Part shown: one piece after another, positions 43,826 through 55,749 of the stretch
Position numbering within the stretch: position 1 is the first letter of the stretch
How the letters are laid out: every line of letters starts with the position of its first letter
Assembly (NCBI GenBank): GCA_039000515.1
Contig: JBCFYV010011135.1
Coordinates: 4,896,212-4,960,211, forward strand
DNA from: Timema cristinae
Taxonomy: Eukaryota; Arthropoda; Insecta; Phasmatodea; Timematidae
Direction of reading: 5' to 3'
DNA length: 64,000 bases
Position numbers and translations under genes: made by a program
Notes under the pieces: generated by a model
Seen by the model: only the letters and a program-made list of their open reading frames with translations
Told to the model about the DNA's origin: nothing
Database searches by the model: none

Positions 43826-45190
43826 TGCCGACACACTAATAAACAAATAAATGGTTCAGAACTGCACAAACTTTCTTGCTCTATTCTTTAAAAATATGTT
43901 AAACATTTTTTGACTCCCAGTCTTAAATCATATGATTTTCGTTTTAAAGAATTAAACTCCTTATTAATATATTTGGACAAAAAAAAATCTTTATTGGGTC
44001 CACAAATGTCAATACTTCGTATTAAAATTTCGACTTTCAGTTAAAATTTCAACATTTTATTAGGGGTTTCAGATTTTATGGCTATCACATTTTTACTAAA
44101 TTTCTCATTTATAAATCTAGACCAATAAAAAAGGTAAATATTGACTATTAGTCTAAAATAAAAAAACATATCATTGCTGTACAAACATTTCCCCTAAGAG
44201 GTTAAAGAAAAAAAAGCATCAAATTTTGAGTGACTTACTTATTTACTTACTCTATGGAATTAGAGAATCATTGTTTTAAAACTTATGTAGTATCTCTATA
44301 CACCTAAAACTCACAAAATTGTATTAATACATTTGACAATATCTCTAAAATTATTGGTTTTATAAAGCTATATTTCAGATAAAAAGTTTTTATTTTTAAT
44401 AGTACTACAATTTTGCAATGATAAGTTTTTTAGTATCTTAAATTGTTGCGGAGATCGGAAATTTACTCTTCTGTAAAGTACCCTTAAAGTCATTTTTATA
44501 GGAAAACTAGCCCCCTTCCCCGTAAAAAAATATTGTAAAGAATCCTGTAAAACAAAGCTTCAAATCATCCATCATGTCAATATAAAAACAAAACTTTTTT
44601 ACTTATTTTTTTTGAAAATACAGTCCTGTATAGCCCCCTCCCTCTTTATCCTCCCTCCTATTTTCATCTCTTTCCTCACCCCTCCCCCTTCACCAACCCC
44701 ACTTTCCCTTCAACAACTTTTTTTTTCCAACTATATAATATACTATCAACATTTTTATTTAAGAATAAATTAAATTTTCAAAATAAAATATAGCCTATGT
44801 TACTCGCTGATAATGTAGCTTTATATTGGTGAAAGAATTTTTAAATCGGTCCAGTAGCCTAATGTGTAATGGTAGGGTGATTGTGAGATGAAATGGAGAA
44901 CCTACAGTTTAACATGGGATCCGAACCACGGCGAAGGCCTCAATGCCTAGGTACAAATTTTAATCAAAATCATTAGATTAGATTTTAAGAAAAACATTTT
45001 TTTTTCTCTTTTTGCTCTTTATTAAACTACTCTTAATATTAAGGTTAAACAGAAACACAGACAGATGGCATTGCAAAAACAACTTTTTAGGGTTCGGGGG
45101 TCATGAGACATTGAAATTCATCAAAATCATGAGCTTGATTTTTTTTATGATCATAATACTTTCTCTACGGTAAGATAGTGAGAAAGTAAA
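43826..45190 (+). repeat. Old interspersed repeat R, copy 2
   Basis: It is colinear with 14270-16265 but lacks the nested hAT element. It has its own insertion of low-complexity C/T-rich DNA (44630-44720) and a SINE-1 fragment. It ends CTCTACGGTAAGATAGTGAG. Confidence 0.65.
44857..44940 (-). mobile_element. SINE-1 internal fragment
   Basis: It keeps only TAATGTGTAATGGTAGGGTG to CCGAACCACGG; both ends are lost. Confidence 0.8.
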
Positions 45191-45405
45191 AAATACCTTA
45201 GTAAGTGAAATGTTTACCTGTTGGATCTTTGCTATGCGATGATAGCATTATTTTCTAGTTGTTCCAGTGTTTGGTGGAATGAAGTAACATGTAGTCATAA
45301 CAACCTCAATACTTTCATTGTACATTGTCTCAACACAAACCAAATATCTTGTTTATGGATATTTTAAAACATTTCCCTGGTAAATAAGCTGTTAACCTGC
45401 TTCAG

Positions 45406-45575
45406 TGGTTGAATGGTCTAAGGCGCTACTCTTGTGTTGGACTGGCTGAAACAGGTGGAGAGGGGTTTGAATCTCGGTCAGATCTACTGAGCGTGATATT
45501 TCCCACTCCTCATCCCTACCTCAATTGATTAATTATAATACATGCATATCATCTTAACAGGTAGGAAAAGTATTT
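45406..45575 (+). mobile_element. SINE-2 copy
   Basis: Head GTGGTTGAATGGTCTAAGGC, B box GGGGTTTGAATCTCGG, body TTTCCCACTCCTCATCCCTA, and a short tail with CTTAACAGGTAGG. Confidence 0.75.
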
Positions 45576-45604
45576 TTTTAATGAAAACCAAACTTTTAAA
45601 TTAC

Positions 45605-46100
45605 ATGATTTTCAATACTGTCCGCCACCTAGTTTTATCCAGTCCATCTCGTTACATCCTATCCCTATCTTGAGTTAGTTCTATCCAGCCATTTCATAAC
45701 ACCCTATCCCTATCTTGAGCTAATGTCCTGTGATGAGTACAGGATATGTAACTCATCATTATGTAGCATACTCCACTGCCCAGTAATATCCTAAATTTCT
45801 TCTAGTTATTTGAGGTAAGTACCTTGTTTCACAGTCATAAAGAACCGGTAGGTATAAATGTATTGGTTTGTACATTCTGAGTTTTACACTCCTTGACAGC
45901 AACTTATTGACTGAGTAATAACAAGCAGTTCCCGACTCTATTCTTTTCATAATTTACAATCTAATATTGTTATTGCTGGTTAAAATTGTTCCTAAATATT
46001 TAAGCTCATTAACTGTGTCAAATGATATGTTGTTCATGGTAATATCTAGATTATCATCACCAATCTCTGCTCTCACTTAAACTAATATTAAAAAAACTTG
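45605..46100 (-). mobile_element. LINE fragment: ORF2 C-terminal part with a duplicated 46-bp unit
   Basis: On the minus strand the order is ISFDTVNELKYLGTILTSNN (46030-45980), RIESGTACYYSVNKLLSR (45950-45890), and YLPVLYDCET. Finally, at 45728-45630, there are two tandem copies of the AACTAGCTCAAGATAGGGAT segment that forms the large array at 47.5-49.1 kb. Stops and frameshifts make it inactive. Confidence 0.75.
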
Positions 46101-46269
46101 CACGCAGACTAAATATCAAGCTCATCTATTCTGGTTCACTTGAGATGAGCATCCAAATCTTGGTCAGGTGTTCTAAAGATACAAATATGAGTACCATTCC
46201 TCTAAATTTCACTTTCCCTTTCCAAGCCCCACTAGCATAACTAAACTGCATATATCCTGGGTACATTTA

Positions 46270-46292
46270 TTGTGTGTGTGTGTGTGTGCGTG
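46270..46292 (+). repeat. (TG)n microsatellite
   Basis: About ten TG repeats. Confidence 0.9.
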
Positions 46293-46342
46293 CAAACAAT
46301 CATGGCTGTAGCCAGAGTTAAATTTTGATGGTTAGAAAAATA

Positions 46343-46553
46343 TTATTATTATTATTAGCACCGCGTATTACTACCCATTCGGGTTGTACGCACTTACGCT
46401 AATGTGTAATGGTTAAGTGATAGTGAGATGAAATGAAGAACCTACAGTTTAACGTGGAATCCGAACCACGGTGGAGGCCTGGCATTCCCCACATTCACAA
46501 GTTGTGATTAATACACATCTTTTCAGAGGGGAAGGAAAGGTTTGGTAATCAGG
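46343..46553 (-). mobile_element. SINE-1 copy, lacking the tRNA head
   Basis: It has tail, centre and part of the CACCTCTGACAAGACATC region, with a short extra segment (GTTGTGATTAATACAC) near 46505. It lies inside a possible older hAT-like element (termini CATGGCTGTAGCCAG at 46301 and, in reverse, CAGTGGCGCAATCACG ending at 46840). Confidence 0.85.
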
Positions 46554-46909
46554 TTAGCAAAATAAAGGTTTGTTTTGTTCTAAAAGGAGGTTTCCCCTCT
46601 GATTCTGATGACGCTCACCAGTTAAAAGTAAAAATCTAGATGGTTCTAGAAGCTGTTTGGTCTTGGCTTGGCAATTTTGAAAATTAGCTGCCTATTACCT
46701 AAAAATGCAGATTTAAATTCATTCCACACATCTTCAGTGTTCAATTGTATAGTTTAACTTGATGTATTTAATGTTTTTATTAAAATTATTTGTATTGAGG
46801 GGAGCATTCAACCCCCCTTCCCCTCGTGATTGCGCCACTGACCTGGATGGGTGTTAAGACATGTGCTACATTGTTTAAATGCTGGCATTTTTATTTCCAT
46901 GTTTTAAAC

Positions 46910-47060
46910 TTAATCTAACAATTAGTATGAGGGGCAGTTTGGAAGGAAGTGCACCCACATCAACAGTGGTCAATGAGATTCTCACCTTCGAATACTCAAT
47001 TTCGCTAGAGCTTAGTTGTTACTGCATCTTACTACCCATTTGAGTTACTAACACGTGTAA
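46910..47060 (-). mobile_element. SINE-2 fragment
   Basis: Body GGAAGTGCACCCACATC and tail word CTTACTACCCATTTGAGTTA are present but displaced; the copy is weak. Confidence 0.35.
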
Positions 47061-47389
47061 ATCCTGATATTTATAGGAAGCCTACTTTCCACCAACATTG
47101 ATTGAAAATCACTTAACACTTGGCATTTTAGAAATATATCTTATTTGATATAGTAATTATAAAGTCCATATAAAAGATATCAATTTTTCCAATAATACTT
47201 CCATGTATATTACTGTATAATTTCTATTTATATTATTAATAAACGGATTATTCCATACGAGTGTGAAACATAACTGCTTATTTACACGATGAAAAAAATT
47301 AGGGTGTTCAAATAAAAACTACTTAAGAAGATATTTGTACCAAAAAGGAATGAGGTTACTGGAGATTGGGGAGGTTAAATAATTATGAG

Positions 47390-47549
47390 TTATATATCCT
47401 TTACTAACTACAAGACATTGTTAGGGTAATCAGGTCCGGTGGATTACGATGGGCAAGACATGTAGCATGAATGGAAGATTCTAAAATCTTTTTCAGGGTG
47501 TTGATTGGCAAACCCAATGAGAAGAGTTCATCGGGAAGAACTAGATAGA
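47390..47549 (+). mobile_element. LINE fragment: ORF2 C-terminal region leading into the array
   Basis: The translation shows IRSGGLRWARHVA, then MEDSKIF and VLIGKPNEKSSSGR, which is the conserved stretch before the last DLAQDRDRW segment of this LINE family. It runs directly into the 46-bp array. Confidence 0.75.
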
Positions 47550-49100
47550 ACTAGTTTAAGATAGGGATAGGGTGTAATGAGGTGGACTGGATATAACTAG
47601 CTCAAGATAGGGATAGGGTGTAATGAGGTGGACTGGATATAACTAGCTCAAGATAGGGATAAGGTGTAATGAGGTGGACTGGATGTACCTAAATCAAGCT
47701 AGAGATAAGGTGTAATGAGGCAGACTGGATATAACTAGCTCAAGTTAGGGATAGGGTGTAATGAGGTGGACTGGATGTACCTAAATCAAGCTAGAGATAA
47801 GGTGTAATGAGGCAGATTGGATATAACTAGCTCAAGATAGGGAAGGGTGTAATGAGGTGGACTGGATGTACCTAAATCAAGCTAGAGATAAGGTGTAATG
47901 AGGCAGACTGGATATAACTAGCTCAAGATAGGGATAGGGTGTAATGAGGTGGACTGGATGTACCTAAATCAAGCTAGAGATAAGGTGTAATGAGGCAGAC
48001 TGGATATAACTAGCTCAAGATAGGGATAAGGTGTAATGAGGCAGATTGGATATAACTAGCTCAAGTTAGGGATAAGGTGTAATGAGGTGGACTGTGGATG
48101 TACCTAAATCAAGCTAGAGATAAGGTGTAATGAGGCAGACTGGATATAACTAGCTCAAGTTAGGGATAAGGTGTAATGAGGTGGACTGGATATAACTAGC
48201 TCAAGTTAGGGATAAGGTGTAATGAGGTGGACTGTGGATGTACCTAAATCAAGCTAGAGATAAGGTGTAATGAGGCAGACTGGATATAACTAGCTCAAGT
48301 TAGGGATAAGGTGTAATGAGGTGGACTGTGGATGTACCTAAATCAAGCTAGAGATAAGGTGTAATGAGGCAGACTGGATATAACTAGCTCAAGTTAGGGA
48401 TAAGGTGTAATGAGGCAGATTGGATATAACTAGTTTAAGATAGGGATAGGGTGTAATGAGGCAGATTGGATATAACTAGCTCAAGATAGGGATAGGGTGT
48501 AATGAGGTGGACTGGATATAACTAGTTTAAGATAGGGATAGGGTGTAATGAGGCAGATTGGATATAACTAGCTCAAGATAGGGATAGGGTGTAATGAGGT
48601 GGACTGGATATAACTAGTTTAAGATAGGGATAGGGTGTAATGAGGCAGACTGGATATAACTAGCTCAAGTTAGGGATAAGGTGTAATGAGGCAGATTGGA
48701 TATAACTAGCTCAAGATAGGGATAAGGTGTAATGAGGTGGACTGGATGTACCTAAATCAAGCTAGAGATAAGGTGTAATGAGGCAGACTGGATATAACTA
48801 GCTCAAGTTAGGGATAAGGTGTAATGAGGCAGATTGGATATAACTAGCTCAAGATAGGGATAGGGTGTAATGAGGTGGACTGGATGTACCTAAATCAAGC
48901 TAGAGATAAGGTGTAATGAGGCAGACTGGATATAACTAGCTCAAGATAGGGATAAGGTGTAATGAGGCAGATTGGATATAACTAGCTCAAGATAGGGATA
49001 GGGTGTAATGAGGTGGACTGGATGTACCTAAATCAAGCTAGAGATAAGGTGTAATGAGGTGGACTGGATAGAACTAGCTCAAGACAGGGATAGGTGGTAT
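47550..49100 (+). repeat. 46-bp satellite array, about 33 units, derived from LINE coding sequence
   Basis: Each unit corresponds to the last codons of the LINE ORF2 (DWIxLAQDRDR). Type A reads GTGGACTGGATGTACCTAAA then TCAAGCTAGAGATAAGGTGT then AATGAG. Type B reads GCAGACTGGATATAACTAGC then TCAAG(A/T)TAGGGATA(A/G)GGTG then TAATGAG. A and B often alternate, giving a 92-bp higher-order period. Because 46 is not a multiple of three, every unit shifts frame, so the array is non-coding. A normal LINE end (DWIELAQDRDRWYTLV, 49060-49115) follows the last unit. Confidence 0.95.
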
Positions 49101-49180
49101 ACTTTGGTAAGTTTGGCAATTAACTTTTGAGTTCTTAATGCCATGGATGAAGTAATAATGTAAATACAATGGTAGTATTT
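49060..49180 (+). mobile_element. LINE 3' end after the array
   Basis: The last unit continues into the original ORF end (AINF, stop) and a 3' UTR with GAAGTAATAATG, similar to 4320-4345. Confidence 0.7.
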
Positions 49181-49224
49181 TGTCCCACCGTTACGGCAAC
49201 ACAAGTGCAAATAACACTAATAAC

Positions 49225-49400
49225 ATCCTAGTACTAATAGCGCTAATGTGCTAGGAACAAGGGAGGTTGCATTTAGATTAAGTACACCTGCATTTGAGTG
49301 GAATCAGAGTGGAAAACACCCGCACCACACCCAACCAAGATTCAAATCTTATCACCGGACATCTGAACGCCATTAGACCATTAGACTTACTAAAGAGGTA
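49225..49400 (-). mobile_element. SINE-2 copy, minus strand
   Basis: Body AAGTACACCTGCATTTGAGT and reverse B box AAGATTCAAATCTTATC, then GAACGCCATTAGACCATTAG. Confidence 0.55.
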
Positions 49401-49462
49401 ATCAAACATTACAAATTAATTTAATGGTAAATATGCATAAGCAAAAGAAAAACAATTTTTGG

Positions 49463-49700
49463 ACCCGGCTTGGTGGCCGCATGGCCTAAAGCGCTATTCT
49501 TGCAGTAGACTAGACTACCGATAACTGGGGATCAAGGTTCAGGTATACTGAGGGCAGTTTTTCCTAAATAGTTTTCCTCTCTTCCTCCATGCAAACTAGG
49601 TTTCACTTCCCATGAATATAACCTTCATAGTGCTTAAAACCATCGGTGTAATTAGTACACAAGTGTATAACCCAAACAAGTAGAAGGATGCGGTGATAAC
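49463..49700 (+). mobile_element. SINE-2, near full length
   Basis: Head GTGGCCGCATGGCCTAAAGC, B box GGATCAAGGTTCAGG (altered), body TTTTCCTCTCTTCCTCC, and the shared tail GTGTATAACCCAAACAAGTA then GAAGGATGCGGTGATAA. Confidence 0.75.
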
Positions 49701-51035
49701 ATTTTTTTGGGTGATAAAATTCAATGTATATGTTACTAAAAGCATTATAATGTATCATTCAAGGATAAGTTTACATGATATTACTTGACATGTTTAAAAT
49801 TATTTGTGAAGCTACATCCTACTATATTTGAGTAGTAAAAATGGTGGTTTATTGTAAAGTACTGGTAGTTATTTATTTTATCTAAGTAATTGTTTGTACA
49901 TTCATTAGGAATTTGACATGATAAAATAATCAGTGAACAGGAAATATTATGTTATGTATGGATTAATGAAAAAATAATTTTTATTTTAATCCTAAGTCTT
50001 ACTTTACGACGAGAAATCCTTAGGTCCTTTTGGATCCAGTGGCGAGTTGAATCGACTAGAAATGTTTATTTCGACATGTTTTGGTACATCAGTGCTATCC
50101 TAGGAAAGTGACTTTAAATTGATAGTAAGGAAGATGTCAGAAGATTTAAAGTTAATAACATCTTCATATTAAAGATTAAAAAAATGTCAACACAGTAGGG
50201 GTCTGCACACTTGGTTTTTTCATTAGAGTCAAATATTTTAAAAAGTTCTCGAGTTACAATACATTCTTAAGTCAAAAATCTTAAAAGTATTTATTTGTTT
50301 ATTTAAAAAGTAAAACAGTATATTCAAAATGTCAAGTCAAAATAAACCTAAATTATTAATACATCTTTAAAATGTTAGATTTTAAAAATATATGAAAACA
50401 ACACACTTTTTAAAATAAGAATGGCAATCCCTCTTATAGATAATAAATACTGTATTTTGGAAAAAAAAAGAAGTAAAAAAAATGAACATATCGGTTTTAA
50501 AATTAGAAATAACATTTAAATAAAAATGTTAATAAAATCGATGTTTTAACGAGGCTAATATTTACCCAAAATAATCCTCTGTAAGTTGTATTACCTTATC
50601 AGAAAATGTAAGAATCACAAGCAGTTAAACATTTTGTTTATTAGTCTTTAATAACCCGTGTGCCCATTCGAGTGGCGTGTTACCAGGTTACACATAGCTT
50701 TTTCAAACTCTGAATTGTTCTGACAGATCGATGATCCAGGTATGAACACTTGTTACTTGGGAGGATGAGTTCATTTGTTTTTAATAAATATGTACTACGC
50801 TTCACAACCACCATAATTTTTTTTTAATCTAAGTGGTTACATGTATTTCTGGAGCCCAGGAATTTGTTTTCCAAAACCTTGTTGGGAGTACTGAGTATAG
50901 TTTTTGTTAATGGTTGTCTTCTTACACTCACTCCATGTTTTTACCTTGATGTAGTACACTATGGCCATATAGTGGAATCATGCAAGGTAAGACTGTTACC
51001 TTACAGGGTACTTTTCCTCTAAATTCTACCTTCTC
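49701..51035. other. AT-rich DNA, nothing recognised
   Basis: No supported ORF or repeat. A short patch at 50650-50730 (CCCGTGTGCCCATTCG) is GC-richer without a nameable signal. Confidence 0.4.
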
Positions 51036-51039
51036 AGCC

Positions 51040-51254
51040 TTACTCCATTGAAAGAGTAGTAAAATATGGTCCTATTCTGTTTTTCTAATTCCTTTTGTGT
51101 ACTAAATTCACTTATGTTTCGGAGGAAGGATGTGTACCTGCATTTGCCTGGTGGGAGAGTTGGAAATCATTTAGGAAAAACCAGCCTCAGTACACCCAAC
51201 AAGGATTTAAACCCTTCTTCCTGTCGAGTATATTCTGAGGATGATACCTTAGAC
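51040..51254 (-). mobile_element. SINE-2 copy, target of the hAT insertion
   Basis: Body GGATGTGTACCTGCATTTGC, reverse B box AAGGATTTAAACCC, then GATACCTTAGAC, where the hAT element begins; the interrupted flank resumes after 53821. Confidence 0.6.
51247..51254 (+). repeat. hAT target-site duplication, left
   Basis: CCTTAGAC, identical to 53814-53821; centred on TA. Confidence 0.95.
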
Positions 51255-53813
51255 CAGTGGTTCCCAATAATATTTTGATAGAAATAATCGCAAAACTTAT
51301 TTAATTGACTATATGTTTATTTTATATGACTTAGAATATCAGTTTACATGTTAAGCTATTTTTTTGCTGAATCATAGTTGAAGTGAAACTGTTATTTCCC
51401 TCCCTCATTTTCCCCTATTAGCTTTCACATAGCTCTATATTTCTCAGAACTAGCAACCCTCTCCTAGACACCTGCTATCAGGACTGGAAATATTCCACTA
51501 ATTTTAGCGTGATTTCAAACTTTAATAAATACAGATCACAGTTTAGTGACATGCTCTTTCTCACTCGGGCTCAACATTGTACTCGCACATCTGTTAGGTA
51601 CCGTGTGCTCGTGTTATTTTTATATTAGTTAGGGTTAATCCATTTGTTTTTATGTCTTCATGAAAATGTGAGTAAAAATTCTTAATAACTGTTGATGTGA
51701 TTAGTCATAGATATAATAAATTGAGTGAAGTAACATGCAGTAACATTGATACTATTATTTTTAATATGTATAATGAATCAGTGGCTAAAAAGAAGTAATT
51801 TAGGTAAATAATCAAGTACTACTCCATCAAGTACCAGTTTAACTGGCTTTGTAAGTGAATCTCAACATTTTACGTCTCCACTAGAAATAACAGCTATAGA
51901 ACTGTTGAAGGTAGTAAAAAACGGAAATACATTGATTATATTTGTCTCTGGGTTTTGGGTATACAGGTGATAAAACTGCCCGGATGCACCATGCGTCTTA
52001 TGCAACAAAGTGTTCTCAAACAGTTCTATGTTACCTGCCCAACTTCTTAGACATCGTGGTACTAATCACCCTCAATATAAGTACAAAGATGTTAGTTTTT
52101 TCAAGCATAAACTTGAGGCATTGTCAGAGTCCTATGGTGAGAAGTTCAAAAACTGACATTGAAAGCACTACCAAGGCCTCCTACAGAGTGAGTTACCATA
52201 TTGCGCTTGCAGGGAGAGTCCATGCAATCGCTGAAACCCTAATTAAGCTTTGTGCGATTGAAATGGTATCTTGTGTGCTTGATGAACGATCTAAAATGAA
52301 ACTAGGAACAATTCACTTATCTAATAATACTGTTAAACAGCGCATTCAAGATCACTCAACAGATATAGAAAAATAATTGGCATTGCGACTTAAATGTAAT
52401 TTTGCTTTTACATTGCAACTTGACGAATCAACAGACGTGTCAGGGCTAGCAGTAATATTTGTATTTATGCGTTACTTGTTTCAGAACAAAATCGAGGAGG
52501 ATTTGTTGCTATGTAAATCTCTTGAAAGTCTTACTACTAGAGAAGAAATCTTTAAAGTAATTAATATTTACTTTGGAGAACACAATATAAGTTGGGAAAA
52601 GTGTGTTGATGTGTGTACTGATGGAGCCAGAGCAATGACAGGTAAAACGGTAGGGGTCTTGGCAGATGCCAAAGAGTTGGCGCCGTTTTGTTCAAATAGT
52701 CATGATATGCTCCATCGACAAGCGCTTGTCGCCAAAACTATGGAAAGAGACCTAAAAACTGTCTTGAATGATGCTGTAAGGATAGTGAACCACATTAAAT
52801 CAAGGGCACTTAATGACAGAATGTTTAAATTACTTTGTGAAGAAATGGGAAGTGAACACACAACGCTGCTACTTGACACAGAAATAAGATGGCTGCCTAG
52901 GGGAAAGGTTCTTGTTAGAGTTTTTGAACTTCGCTCTGGAATGTATTATTTTTTATTGTTCACCCATTTGAGCTTTCTTTCTGTTTGGTGAATACCTCTT
53001 GTCTTACTTAGCGCAGATTTTTACAAGAATTAATGAACAGAATGTCATATCAAGGAAAGAGTGTGTTGGTATTTACAAGACGAGACATAATAGCGTATTT
53101 TGATCTTAAACTTGAATTTTGGAAGAGATGTGTTAAAAAAATACAGTATGAATGGTTTCTGACTTCCTGATAGAAAGAGAATTCATCCTAGAAGAAACTA
53201 TTCATAATAGTATCATCCAAATTTAAATAGTTTGCAACAAGTGTTTAAGAAATACTTTCCATCTTCTACAGATGGCAATGACTGGGTACGGAATCCATAT
53301 TGTGCTTCAGAGAAACCAGATGCAAGGTCTGTGCAAAATTACGAGTGTTTGATAGATATTATCTCTGATACTGGTTTGAAACAGAAGTTCAGTGAAGTTC
53401 CTCTGGTTGAATTCTGGTGCAGTCTTCTTCAGAACATCCACAAGTGTCTGAATGTGCAGTAATTAAACTTTTTCTGTTTCAAAAAACTTATCTGTGCAAA
53501 GCTGTATTTTCAAGGTATGCAGCAACAAAATCTAAATATCGTTGGCAGACTAGACATTGTACCTGACATAAGAACTCAGCTGTCTACAATCTCTTAGCTT
53601 TAAAGAACTTTGTGAGACAGAGAAACAACATCATTATTCACACTAGTACCTTATAAAGTAAGATTGAATGTTCACTTAGTATACTATTGCATGTATAATT
53701 TTGGGTAGCAATCATCCATACACACTGTATTTTTTGCATGCAAGGGTGTGAGATCCGTGGATATCTTACAAAGTGAAGAAGGATCCATGAGTAAAAAAGT
53801 TTGGGAACCACTG
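51255..53813 (+). mobile_element. hAT transposon, Buster/ZBED-like, structurally complete but dead (2559 bp)
   Basis: The ends CAGTGGTTCCCAA (51255) and, in reverse, the same word ending at 53813 are perfect terminal inverted repeats. An identical 8-bp duplication CCTTAGAC flanks them, as hAT transposases make. Its TA centre fits the nnnTAnnn preference of the Buster group. The single transposase gene is described separately. The element is younger than the SINE it landed in, since the duplication is still exact. Confidence 0.95.
51773..53620 (+). pseudogene. hAT transposase relic (ZBED5/SCAND3-like)
   Basis: It starts with MNQWLKRSNLG at 51773, the usual opening of this family. A BED zinc finger follows in shifted frame (CVLCNKVFSNSSMLPAQLL, then HRGTNH, 51990-52065). 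Next come SYHIALAGRVHAIAETLIKL (52190-52250), a hAT catalytic core start LQLDESTDVSGLAVIFVF (52410-52470), and CTDGARAMTGK (52615-52650). MLHRQALVAKTM (52708-52743) and the block ending LLLDTEIRWLPRGKVL (52865-52915) complete this part. A YFP...WVRNPYC block (53250-53310) and a C-terminal dimerisation tail (FSRYAATKSKYR, 53508-53545) close it. A TAA at 52374 interrupts an otherwise continuous frame (51942-52991). At least two frameshifts and further stops make it inactive. Confidence 0.9.
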
Positions 53814-53821
53814 CCTTAGAC

Positions 53822-55440
53822 CAGTGATCTCAACTCAAATTAGTCCAAGGGCCAGATTCACAAACTTAGTGCTTTGTGTTGTTTTATATTCTATCCATTC
53901 TTTTCAGTGCATCTTGCATTATACTAGTGGTGAGGGATGGAAGATTTAGAGGAAATGTATCAGCATTTGAGTGAAGGGTATGTGGAAAACCATCAAAGTT
54001 CAAGGAAGCTCGGAAATTACGAGCCTACAAAACTTTCAAACTTGATCTCGAGATTTAATTAAAAGCTTGGCTCAAAGCTCAAAATCCCATCCTTGTACAT
54101 CTCTCTGAAATTTTAGTCTTGTCTCCCCAAAACAGATAAATTAGACCAGAATATCTCGACGTTTAATCTGCATTCCCACCAATGCTGGTCTATATTATCT
54201 ATTTTCAAATGATTAATATATAGTTAAATTATTTTATATTTTCTCAGATGTTTATATAGGTTAGCGAAATACTTAAAACAGTATTTACTAAATTATGTAA
54301 GAATGTAAACTAAATATATATCACAATTTGAGAAGTTTGTATGTGTCTTTTGTTGTTCCAAATCATAAACACACTAAAAATAACAAGCAGGGTATGAATG
54401 TGTGAACCCTGCCTTAGACAATGTGAGCACACAAGCGAGTTTAAATAATTTTCATCGGATGTTCTGATCGGTTTGAGATGTCACAAAGTTTATCAAATCA
54501 GGGTAAACAATATGGCTATATTAGGAATCTCTAAGCTTTCTTTGTAGGTTCACCATCTTTGTTATTGTTACCATAAATGTATGTTGTCCTTTATGCCCTT
54601 GAAGCGTGTTTGTTGGTTTTCTATAATTTGTAATAAATATTATTTTCCTAACATTGCAACACAATCCTGTGTGTTTGGGTTACAAATATTTTAAGTGGGG
54701 TGAAGAAGAGCAAATATGATACAGTTTAAACACTCAGGTAATTGTGATACACCTATAAAAAATTACATGCAAAAAACAATGAATGTTTTTAGGTGCTACA
54801 TTTATTTTACTGTTGTATCCCACATCGTTGTGGTTAGTAAATTTTATCAACTTAATAATACATTTTTTTTGGGCACTTGGGGTTTTTACCCAAAAACTTT
54901 TGCGTTTTCTCTCACTTAATTTCTTATTTTTTTGATTGGGGAGAAAGCAAAGCCTTAGTGTTTTGTATTTTGGTTTGAGGATTAACCAACCAACATTTCT
55001 CAGATATATTTGTTAAGTTAACATCAGAGCAGCCAGAGATATTGGGCTTCGAACTGAAAGGACAAAAGTGATACACTTAAGGGGGTAGATTACATACACC
55101 AAAAGTCATAGTCCTTATTGTTCTCATGTCCTTCCCTTGCATCTCCATTTGATTTAGCCCCCTCAACCAGATCCTTCACACTTTTATGATAGTGATTCTG
55201 GAGAAGATAACAAACTTTTAGAATAAGAACATGTCATTTGTAGTAGCACCGAGCGATGTCCAGTGATCACTTGAATAAATTCCTAAGGCACCATTTTTGA
55301 AGTTTGGTTATGTTTTGCAGGACCATAAAGAGGTAAATTATGATGTTTAGTTTGTGCTCTAATCAATTTCTTAGGTATATATAATTATTTCTTTGAATAT
55401 AGTATTCTGTGGCCCTCACTCATGTTGATAACCTTTACCC
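53822..55440. other. Diverged repeats, no gene
   Basis: CAGTGATCTCAACTC at 53822 resembles another hAT end, without a partner. A weak SINE-2 body is at 53930-54060 (GAGGAAATGTATCAGCATTT). The rest is AT-rich. A small ORF at 54716-54919 has no motif. Confidence 0.4.
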
Positions 55441-55444
55441 CACC

Positions 55445-55749
55445 TGTGATAGGAGTGTAGATAATTGACAGAGTGCAGTAAGTTCTTTATTTCAAATGTA
55501 GAGTGTTCTAAAGAGTACAAACATTAGTACAACTACTTATCAATATATACACTTATATTATACTTGGTTTCCGTGTCCACGACTCTAGTTTAACACAACC
55601 AGTCCCGAACACACTCACAAGAATACTTTAATACCAGGTTATTAGCAGTGTGTAACCCCCCCCCCCCCTTCTCCTCTTTCCACATTCCAGTTACAGAGGT
55701 GGGTACGCTCACTACCCCCGCAAAATGGTCACTACAGCTATCCGTTACA
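55445..55749 (-). mobile_element. Possible solo LTR (305 bp)
   Basis: On the minus strand the segment starts TGTAACGGATAGC and ends CCTATCACA, giving TGT...ACA ends. It contains AATAAAG followed about 20 bases on by ACTGCACTCTGTC, as in the R-U5 part of an LTR. Flanking CACC and CACA agree at three of four bases. A C-run (55658-55671) lies inside. No internal retrotransposon genes are seen next to it. A chance match is possible. Confidence 0.4.

Noticed and set aside
46301..46840. hAT-like element with termini CATGGCTGTAGCCAG and CAGTGGCGCAATCACG (reverse)
   Set aside because: Flanking 8-bp sequences do not match and the ends are only loosely alike; mentioned only within the SINE entry there.
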